Shown here one piece after another: positions 16,658-22,979 of a stretch of DNA of 42,929 nt (position 1 is its first letter; the number at the start of each line of letters is the position of its first letter). The DNA comes from CAZBZG01 sp964496245 (lineage in GTDB: Bacteria > Planctomycetota > SZUA-567), in assembly GCA_964496245.1 (NCBI GenBank), contig CAZBZG010000001.1, positions 1-42,929 of the forward strand. Direction: 5' to 3'. The translations under genes were made by a program, and so were the position numbers. The notes under the pieces were generated by a model. It made no database searches, was not told where the DNA came from, and saw only the letters and a program-made list of their open reading frames with translations.

Positions 16658-18988
16658 TTGTCACCCACGAGAAGCAGGAATCTGAATCGGATCGCTGACA
16701 TCAGCACGGAACTCCCCCGTCAGTGCGGGCTGGCCACCTTCTCCCATGACCTTTGCGATGCCATGCAGAGGGAGCTGCAGGAGTACGGCCAGGTCCACGC
16801 CGTGGCCATGGACGATCTGCCGCAAGGCTACGCCTACAGCGATCGCGTAAAATTCCAGATCCAGGCGAGCGCGATGTCCGACTATCTGCGTGCGGCCGAA
16901 TTCCTGAACATCAACCAATACGATGCGGTCAGTGTGCAGTTCGAGTATGGCATCTTTGGCGGACCGGACGGAGCCTACGTCACCCGTCTTCTGGAATCCC
17001 TGCACATGCCGATCCTCTCGACCCAGCACACCGCCTTGACGAATCCCACGCGGGGGCAGCGCAAGGTTGCGGAGGAGGTGACTCGTTTCTCGGACCGGCT
17101 CGTGGTCATCAGCCATAAGGCTGGCCAGATCATGCAGGACGTCTACGGGGTTCCAGCCGAAAAGCTCGTACACATCCCGCACGGCATTCCGGACGTTCCC
17201 TTCAGCGATCCTGCATTCTTCAAGGATCTGTTTCACGTCGAACGCAACAAGGTCATCCTTACCTTCGGCCTGCTCGGCCCGGGCAAGGGCATCGAGCTCA
17301 TGCTGGAGGCCATCCCCGAGATCGTACGTCAGCACCCGGATGCGGTGTGCATCGTGCTGGGCGCCACGCATCCGGCGCTCAAGCGGGTCGAGGGCGAGAG
17401 CTACCGCCAGGGCCTCTACCGTCAGGTGGAACGTCTTGACCTGAGCGATTACGTCTTCTTCCACGACCGGTTCGTCGATCTGGAAAGCCTCTGCCAGTAC
17501 ATCGGTGCCGCCGACATCTACGTTGCTCCCTATCCGCACAAGGAGCAGGTCTCTTCCGGAACGCTCGCCTATGCCTTGGGCGCGGGCAAGGCCGTGGTGT
17601 CGACCCCGTTCTGGTATGCCGAGGAGCTGCTGGCCGAAGGCCGCGGCCGTCTCGTGCCGTTCGAGGACCCAGGGGCGCTGGCCCGGGAGGTCTGTGCGCT
17701 CCTCTCCGATGACGTGGAACGCAATGCCATGCGCAAACGCGGCTACCAGTTCTGCCGCGACATGGTGTGGCGGCAGGTGGGCCGGCGGTATGTTCAGCTG
17801 GCCTGCGAGGTCATCGAGGAGCGAGGACGCGCTCCCCGGCCGCGGCCAGGCCGGGCGGCCGTACACAAGATCTCGTCTGAACTGCCCGAGCTGGATTTCT
17901 CACACGTGCGGCGGCTGACGGATGACACGGGGATTCTGCGCCATGCCACGCTCACGATCCCGGATCGGGCGGGCGGCTACTGGCTCTCGGAGAACGCGCT
18001 CGCCCTGGTCGCCATCTGCCTCCAGTTCTCGCACAACAAGAAGGAGGTCCTTGAGAACGCGGCGGATACCTACGCCGCGTTCATCAGCCATGCGCTCGAC
18101 CGGGAGGCGCGATCCCTGCGAGCCGGGATGCACTACGACCGAACCTGGACAGACCGCGCCGCCACGGACGAGACGCTGGGACAAACCATCTGGGGGCTGG
18201 GCGTGGCGGTGGCCCATCCGCCCTCCAAGTCCATCCGGACCTTGTGCGCGCGCTTGTTCCTCGAGATCCTTCCGCTGCTCGAGACGCTCAAGCGTCCTGC
18301 GGCCATCGCCTCCGCCGTCGTAGGGGTGCATGCCTTTCTCGAAGAGTTCGGCGGCAACACCGAAGCCCGGCGCATGCGCACCCTTCTGGCCGAACGCCTC
18401 TACGAGGCCCATGTGCACGCAGCCAAGCCGGACTGGCCCTGGGTCGAAGAGGAGCTCGGACCGGACAGCGCCAAGGTGCCCGAAGCCCTCATTCTCGCCG
18501 GTTCGTGGATTCCCCATGCCGACATGCGCGAGGCGGGGCTGCGCATCTTGGCGTGGCTCTTCGAGATCCAGACCTCGGCCGGCGGCCTCTCTCCCGCAGG
18601 CACGCACGGATGGCTGCGCCGGGGAGGAGAGAAGGCCAAGTTCGACCAGTCGCCCATCGAGGTGGCCCACCTCGTGGAGGCGTGCAGTGTGGCGTATGAG
18701 ACCCAGGAAGAGGAACAGTGGCGAAGAGCGGCCTGGCTGGGCTATCGCTGGTTCCTGGGAAAGAACGATCTCGGTGAGCCGCTGGTGGACTTCGTCTCCG
18801 GCGGCTGCCGGGAAGGGCTCACCCCGCTCGGGGCCAATGAGAACCAGGGCGCCGAAGCGTCCCTCGCCTGGCTGATCTGCCTCCTGTACATGCACAGGCT
18901 GCTGGGTGCCGGTCGGCTGGAGGCGGAAGCGGGCGAAGCAGCAAATGGGGAGGATTCTCCGAACGGATCCGTGCCCGTCTCGGTCTGA
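16658..18988 (+). CDS. GT4-type glycosyltransferase fused to a helical-barrel domain
   Basis: This 776-residue protein starts at the TTG at 16658, preceded by GGAGGAG seven bases upstream; the earlier open frame overlaps GH130 and is not homologous. Residues ~5-400 are a GT-B glycosyltransferase: ISTELPRQCGLATFSHDL, QFEYGIFGG, TFGLLGPGKGIELMLEAI, VFFHDRFVD and the sugar-nucleotide site ADIYVAPYPHKEQVSSGTLA. Residues ~420-760 repeat the helical barrel of the 13971 gene (VRRLTDDTGILRHA, GYWLSENALALVAI, HYDRTWTDRAATDETLGQ, FDQSPIEVAHLVEA). In this copy several acidic residues of the stand-alone protein are replaced, so it may bind rather than cut. It is probably a transferase building a mannoside-like glycan. 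Confidence 0.86.
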   Translation: MSPTRSRNLNRIADISTELPRQCGLATFSHDLCDAMQRELQEYGQVHAVAMDDLPQGYAYSDRVKFQIQASAMSDYLRAAEFLNINQYDAVSVQFEYGIFGGPDGAYVTRLLESLHMPILSTQHTALTNPTRGQRKVAEEVTRFSDRLVVISHKAGQIMQDVYGVPAEKLVHIPHGIPDVPFSDPAFFKDLFHVERNKVILTFGLLGPGKGIELMLEAIPEIVRQHPDAVCIVLGATHPALKRVEGESYRQGLYRQVERLDLSDYVFFHDRFVDLESLCQYIGAADIYVAPYPHKEQVSSGTLAYALGAGKAVVSTPFWYAEELLAEGRGRLVPFEDPGALAREVCALLSDDVERNAMRKRGYQFCRDMVWRQVGRRYVQLACEVIEERGRAPRPRPGRAAVHKISSELPELDFSHVRRLTDDTGILRHATLTIPDRAGGYWLSENALALVAICLQFSHNKKEVLENAADTYAAFISHALDREARSLRAGMHYDRTWTDRAATDETLGQTIWGLGVAVAHPPSKSIRTLCARLFLEILPLLETLKRPAAIASAVVGVHAFLEEFGGNTEARRMRTLLAERLYEAHVHAAKPDWPWVEEELGPDSAKVPEALILAGSWIPHADMREAGLRILAWLFEIQTSAGGLSPAGTHGWLRRGGEKAKFDQSPIEVAHLVEACSVAYETQEEEQWRRAAWLGYRWFLGKNDLGEPLVDFVSGGCREGLTPLGANENQGAEASLAWLICLLYMHRLLGAGRLEAEAGEAANGEDSPNGSVPVSV

Positions 18989-19016
18989 CCTCAACGCTTC
19001 CTGCCCCGCGGCACGC

Positions 19017-19250
19017 TCATCCCATACGGCTGTTGTTCTCGGCTCTGGGGATGGCTGCCTGCCCGCCCTTGGCCTTGCCTGCTGCATTTGCTGCAGCGGT
19101 CGCTTGCCGAACCTGCTTCAGCCGGGCGAGAATCAACAGCAGATCGTGCTTGGTTGCATCTTCGACGACCCAGCACCCCCAACTCTCACAAGTTCCATAC
19201 GGAAAGCTCGACAAGCTGCGTCTGGCCTCCGGCCGGCCGATTCCATTCAA
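19017..19250 (-). CDS. small hypothetical ORF downstream of the TIM-barrel fragment
   Basis: This 77-codon frame starts from a TTG at 19250, 10 nt after the stop of the TIM-barrel fragment on the same strand. It reads WVVEDATKHDLLLILARLKQVRQA, split here as VVEDATKHDLLLI then LARLKQVRQA, followed by an Ala/Gly/Lys-rich tail. The central part looks like real protein, with an amphipathic helix and natural composition, but I do not recognise a family. There is no good ribosome site. It may be a remnant of a larger gene. The bases 18989-19016 hold nothing further. Confidence 0.3.
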   Translation of the reverse strand: MNGIGRPEARRSLSSFPYGTCESWGCWVVEDATKHDLLLILARLKQVRQATAAANAAGKAKGGQAAIPRAENNSRMG

Positions 19251-19260
19251 GCGGCAGCGC

Positions 19261-19692
19261 TCACGAGCCTTCCGCGCGAAGGATGGCTTCCAGATACTGC
19301 CGCCCGCGGGCCGCCCGGTCCAGGAGCTGCTCGGCATCGCCGTTGCCCGCGAGCTCGAGCACGAGCGCGCCCGCGAACGACTGGCGCGCGAGCCGCCGGG
19401 CGAGCTCGCGCCAGTCGACGCTCCCGTCTCCCGGGCAGAGGTGCTCATCGTTCTCGCCGCGGTTGTCGTTGGCATGTACGAGCCACAGATGCCCCGACAG
19501 CTTCTCCACGGCCGTGTCGAGCTCACCCGCGAGATGCGCGTGGCCCATGTCCAGGCAGACCCCCACGTCCGTGGATTGCAGCGCGCCCAGGATCCACAGG
19601 AGGTCCCGCATGTGGCCGGTGAAGAGATGCGGCAGCATGCGCTGGCGGATCTGCGGATGGGCGTAGGGCTCCTGCACGGCATTCCCTTCCAT
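19261..19692 (-). CDS. C-terminal half of a xylose-isomerase-like TIM-barrel protein
   Basis: This 143-residue frame corresponds to the second half of sugar-phosphate isomerase/epimerase (AP endonuclease family 2) barrels. MLPHLFTGHMRDLLWILGAL, VGVCLDMGHAHLAG (the metal-binding Asp and His), LVHANDNRGENDEH and GALVLEL are in the expected order. A full member is about 270 residues; the first four strands are missing, and sequence before MLPHLF (EGNAVQEPYAHPQIRQR) does not fit the family. Unlike a simple remnant, it has its own sigma-54-type promoter 45 bp upstream (19738-19753) facing it. It may make a half-barrel product, or a promoter may have been left in front of a truncated gene. Confidence 0.55.
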   Translation of the reverse strand: MEGNAVQEPYAHPQIRQRMLPHLFTGHMRDLLWILGALQSTDVGVCLDMGHAHLAGELDTAVEKLSGHLWLVHANDNRGENDEHLCPGDGSVDWRELARRLARQSFAGALVLELAGNGDAEQLLDRAARGRQYLEAILRAEGS

Positions 19693-19737
19693 GCAACGTC
19701 AGTGGACCGCCGGACGCGGTCCCACAGGTAGGGCGGG

Positions 19738-19753
19738 AGCAAGCGCCATTCCA
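19738..19753 (-). promoter_or_regulatory. sigma-54-type -24/-12 promoter (left arm, pair 1)
   Basis: On the minus strand TGGAATGGCGCTTGCT matches TGGCACRNNNNTTGCW at 14 of 16 positions, with GG and GC exactly 10 nt apart. It faces the TIM-barrel fragment, with a predicted transcript start near 19727. Confidence 0.55.
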
Positions 19754-19867
19754 ATTCCGGCCAACGGGCCCCGGCCGCGCGGAGCGCACGCGCGCGTCCC
19801 GGCACGGTCCACAGAACCGAGTTCGTCCGCAAACGCCTCCCAGCAGCTGGCGGGGTCGGGCGCGGGC

Positions 19868-19904
19868 CTCGCATTTCTGCGTCGCCCCGTCTCAATTCTG
19901 CGAC
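19868..19904. promoter_or_regulatory. tandem palindromic activator site (pair 1)
   Basis: CTCGCA-TTTC-TGCGTC at 19868-19883 and GTCTCA-ATTC-TGCGAC at 19889-19904 lie 21 bp apart start to start. They are 114 bp from the left promoter and 116 bp from the right one, so nearly central. The same doubled motif recurs at 26946, 34204 and 38322, with a single copy at 31252. Confidence 0.65.
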
Positions 19905-20020
19905 GACAAGGACGCCAGATGCAGCCGGACGATCGCCACGGCACAGCAGCGTCTGCTGCCAGCACTGCAACGAGCTCGAACCGGGAGCGACGACGTGTTC
20001 GTGGGCCATTCGTCCTCCGC

Positions 20021-20036
20021 TGGCAGCCCGTTTGCA
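20021..20036 (+). promoter_or_regulatory. sigma-54-type -24/-12 promoter (right arm, pair 1)
   Basis: TGGCAGCCCGTTTGCA has GG and GC 10 nt apart and only one mismatch in the -24 box. The transcript would begin near 20047, which excludes an upstream in-frame ATG at 20032 and supports the start at 20083. Confidence 0.65.
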
Positions 20037-20082
20037 TCCTCTGGCACAAACGCAAACGGAATGGCTTCGAAAGGCGGAAGAC

Positions 20083-20499
20083 ATGACGCAAGAAGACTCT
20101 CCTCCGGCCGGCCCCGCGCCGAGCTCCGAGAACGCGGACGCTGCGCCCGACGCACAACGCACCTATGCTCTGCAGGCAGCGGGCGTGGCGACCCGCGGGG
20201 CGGAGGCGGTTCCCGATCTGGTGCAGCTCACGCTCGAGACCGCCGTGGAACTGGAGGCGAGCGACGTGCACTTCGACCCCACGGACGAAGGCGTGCGCGT
20301 GCTCTTCCGCCTGGGGGGCATCCTCCATTTCATGACCCTTCTCCCGGGACACCTCGCCGACTTCCGAAGGTTGGGCGAACAAGAGGGGCCCACGCTCTCC
20401 GAAATGGCCAATCGCGTGATTCGGGAAGGCGCCACGTCGTGGGAGGAGGTCCAGCGGGTGCTGGCGGGCGAACCCGGACTCGAATCCGAACCCGCTTGA
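20083..20499 (+). CDS. ATPase-less GspE/PilB-like protein
   Basis: This 138-residue protein resembles type II secretion/type IV pilus ATPases at both ends but lacks the motor. Residues ~45-90 read LVQLTLETAVELEASDVHFD and GVRVLFRLGGILHF, matching the segment before the ATPase core of GspE/PilB (ALExxASDIHxEP...VRxRxDG). The end, PTLSEMANRVIREGATSWEEV, matches the family C-terminus (LREDGLRKVxxGxTTxEEVLRV). The whole Walker A/B region, roughly 250 residues, is missing between them. It could be a partner or dominant regulator of a secretion ATPase, or a small domain reused elsewhere. It starts a plus-strand operon behind a sigma-54-type promoter and is followed by the glycosidase gene 168 bp downstream. 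Confidence 0.65.
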   Translation: MTQEDSPPAGPAPSSENADAAPDAQRTYALQAAGVATRGAEAVPDLVQLTLETAVELEASDVHFDPTDEGVRVLFRLGGILHFMTLLPGHLADFRRLGEQEGPTLSEMANRVIREGATSWEEVQRVLAGEPGLESEPA

Positions 20500-20667
20500 G
20501 CCGCGCCCGGCCTCGACCGGCCTCGACCGGCGATCCAACCGGGCGCGTTCCCGGACCGCCGTCCGCGGTTTGGGCTTGCTCCACGCACGCCGTTCTCCTA
20601 CGGTGAGGGAACGAACGCCGGGGGCGACCGCAGGCGGCCGCCTTCCCGGCCAGGAGGCATGCACGAG

Positions 20668-22947
20668 ATGGGACTCTTTCGCTGGTTGCCGTGGCAGTGG
20701 CTGCTTCGCCGCATAGCCCGGGCCCACGGATTTCTCGACCCTGTGGCTTTGCTTCGCAGGCTCGAGCGCTTCGGCCAGCCCGCCGAGGTGGCCGTGCCCA
20801 TGGAGCTGCTGCGGGCGGGGGTGGTCTTCCACGCCCGCGGGCTCATGAACTCGCGCGCCATCCAGAGCAACCTGGACTGGGTCTGGCCCTACTGGGTCCA
20901 GCGGCAGTTCGATCCCGCGGACGAGTCGTTTCTCCCGCGTTCGTTCTCCATCACGCACGTCAACCTCACGCACCGCAACTGGACCGCCGTGGGCCTGCCG
21001 GACGTCCGGGCCTTGCCCATCGTGGACCCGCGCGGCCTGCTCACCCCGCACTTCGACGGCTGGTCCCTGGATGTCTGGCTGCTGGCCGACAGCGGCGCGG
21101 AAATCCTGCCCTCGCGCGCCCGCGAGGCTTCGCAGGAACTGCTGTGGGACGCGGGGCGGCTCGCGGTGCGTACGCGCCTGACGCAAGACGACCTCGCCCT
21201 CTCCATGAGCGCCTGGGGCGAGCGCCAAGACAACCGGCCCGTCTGTTGTCTCGCATGCGCGGGACGGTCGGCCGGTCCTGCCTGGCTCGTGGTGGCCCTG
21301 CGGCCGTACAACCCCGAAGGCCTGAGCCCCCTGGAGCGCGTCGCCTGGGACGGCGACCGGGGGTGGCTCGTGGGGAACCGGCCGGCGGCGCACTTCTCCG
21401 AACCGCCCGATCGGCACGCCGCAGCCGCCTACGCGCACGGCGACGTCTACCACCGCCTGCGCCAGCGATCCCCCTGCGCGTCGGTCGCATGCGACGTGGG
21501 CATGGCCACGGCAGCCGCGCTCTTCCGGGTGGAGGAAGGGCGGCAACGGACGATCGACGTACGCGTCCCCCTCTCCGACGCGGAAACCGGGACCGCTCCC
21601 TCTGCAGCCCAGCCGGCCACGACGTGGGACCAGGCGATCCAGGGCGCGGCACAACTCGCGATCCCGGACGACCGCATGCGGTTCCTTTTTGATGCAGCCC
21701 TGCGCACCATGGTCCTGCACGCGCCCGAGGACGTCGTGCCCGGCCCCTATACATACAAACGTTTCTGGTTCCGCGACGCCGCCTTCATCCTCCACGCCAT
21801 GCTCTGCGCAGGTCTGCAGGAACGGGCGGGCCGGGTGATCAAGCGCTTCCCCCGCCGCCAGCGCGCGGATGGCTACTTCCATTCGCAGGAGGGCGAGTGG
21901 GACTCCAACGGCCAGGTGCTCTGGATCCTCGCGCGATGGGCCGCGCTCACGGACAAACCCCTCGATCCGGTCTGGCGCGGACCGGTCGAGCGAGGCGCGG
22001 AATGGATCCGGAACAAGCGCTGCAACGCGCCCGAGAGCCTCCATCACGGGCTTTTGCCCGCCGGCTTCAGCGCCGAGCACCTGGGCAACACCGACTACTA
22101 CTACTGGGACGATTTCTGGGCGGCCGCCGGACTTCGCGCAGCCGGAACGCTCTGCGAGGCCTGGGGGGACCTAGATGCAGCGCGTCGTTTTCGAGACGCG
22201 GGCGCCGACCTGCTGCGGGCCGTGGAGACGAGCCTCGAACGGTCCGCCTCGATTCGCTTGCACGAGGGCATCCCCGCCAGCCCGTATCGCCGCATGGACG
22301 CGGGCGCCGTCGGCTCGATCGTGGCCGGCTATCCGCTGGGGCTTCTCGATCCGGATGACGCGCGCCTGTCCGCCACAGCCGCGTTCCTCCTCGACTTCTG
22401 TTCGGTGCAGGACGCTTTCTTCCAGGACATGGTGCATTCGGGCATCAACGCCTACCTCACGCTCCACCTGGCCCAGGTCCTGCTCCGCGCGGGCGACGCG
22501 CGGTATGCCGACGGCGTGCGGGCGGTCGCCCGGCTGGCCACGCCCACGGGCCAGTGGCCGGAAGCCATCCACCCCCGCACGGGCGGGGGCTGCATGGGCG
22601 ACGGACAGCACGTGTGGGCGGCGGCCGAATGGGTCATGATGCTGCGCAGCCTCTTCGTGCGCGAGGAGGCCGGCGGCCTCGTCCTGGCGGCAGGACTGCT
22701 TCCCGAATGGCTCACGCCGGGCGCGCGGCTCTCCTTCGGACCCGCGCCTACGCCGTCCGGTGCGCTGACCGTGCGCGTGGCCGTGGAGCCGGACGAGGCC
22801 GAGGTCTCCTGGGAGGCCGCAGGAGAACGGCGCGTGCCCTGCGTGCGCGTGGCGCTGCCCGGCCACGAGGCGCACCAGGTGACCGAGTCCGGCGCCGGAA
22901 GCGCGCGCGTCAGACGTCTGCCCGCGGAACAGCGTCCCGGCACCTGA
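20668..22947 (+). CDS. six-hairpin (alpha/alpha)6 glycosidase, GH15-like
   Basis: About 759 residues. The N-terminal ~320 residues are beta-rich (VPMELLRAGVVFHARG, RSFSITHVNLTHRNW). From ~350 onward the helical toroid of GH15/debranching-type enzymes appears: PGPYTYKRFWFRDAAFILHA, GYFHSQEGEWDSNGQVLWIL, NTDYYYWDDFWAAAGLRAAG and the late GQWPEAIHPRTGGGCMGDGQH. The acidic residues in EGEWDS and the Glu of WPEA are candidate catalytic acids. There is no signal peptide, so it probably acts in the cytoplasm on an alpha-glucan or related chain. Start: ATG 20668 lies 10 nt after AGGAGG, while ATG 20659 is only 1 nt after it. The next gene follows after 32 bp. Confidence 0.78.
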   Translation: MGLFRWLPWQWLLRRIARAHGFLDPVALLRRLERFGQPAEVAVPMELLRAGVVFHARGLMNSRAIQSNLDWVWPYWVQRQFDPADESFLPRSFSITHVNLTHRNWTAVGLPDVRALPIVDPRGLLTPHFDGWSLDVWLLADSGAEILPSRAREASQELLWDAGRLAVRTRLTQDDLALSMSAWGERQDNRPVCCLACAGRSAGPAWLVVALRPYNPEGLSPLERVAWDGDRGWLVGNRPAAHFSEPPDRHAAAAYAHGDVYHRLRQRSPCASVACDVGMATAAALFRVEEGRQRTIDVRVPLSDAETGTAPSAAQPATTWDQAIQGAAQLAIPDDRMRFLFDAALRTMVLHAPEDVVPGPYTYKRFWFRDAAFILHAMLCAGLQERAGRVIKRFPRRQRADGYFHSQEGEWDSNGQVLWILARWAALTDKPLDPVWRGPVERGAEWIRNKRCNAPESLHHGLLPAGFSAEHLGNTDYYYWDDFWAAAGLRAAGTLCEAWGDLDAARRFRDAGADLLRAVETSLERSASIRLHEGIPASPYRRMDAGAVGSIVAGYPLGLLDPDDARLSATAAFLLDFCSVQDAFFQDMVHSGINAYLTLHLAQVLLRAGDARYADGVRAVARLATPTGQWPEAIHPRTGGGCMGDGQHVWAAAEWVMMLRSLFVREEAGGLVLAAGLLPEWLTPGARLSFGPAPTPSGALTVRVAVEPDEAEVSWEAAGERRVPCVRVALPGHEAHQVTESGAGSARVRRLPAEQRPGT

Positions 22948-22979
22948 GCACCTGGCCATCCGGACAAAGGACCGCACCC

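Noticed and set aside
18989..19260. Insertion-sequence remnant
   Set aside because: I looked for transposase motifs and terminal inverted repeats and found neither; only a small hypothetical frame is listed.
20500..20660. A sigma-54-type promoter before the glycosidase (CGGTTTGGGCTTGCT)
   Set aside because: The spacing between GG and GC is 9, not 10, and no activator site is nearby.
19699..22080. Long minus-strand open frame of nearly 800 codons
   Set aside because: It lies antisense to the glycosidase and GspE-like genes, with no recognisable motifs.
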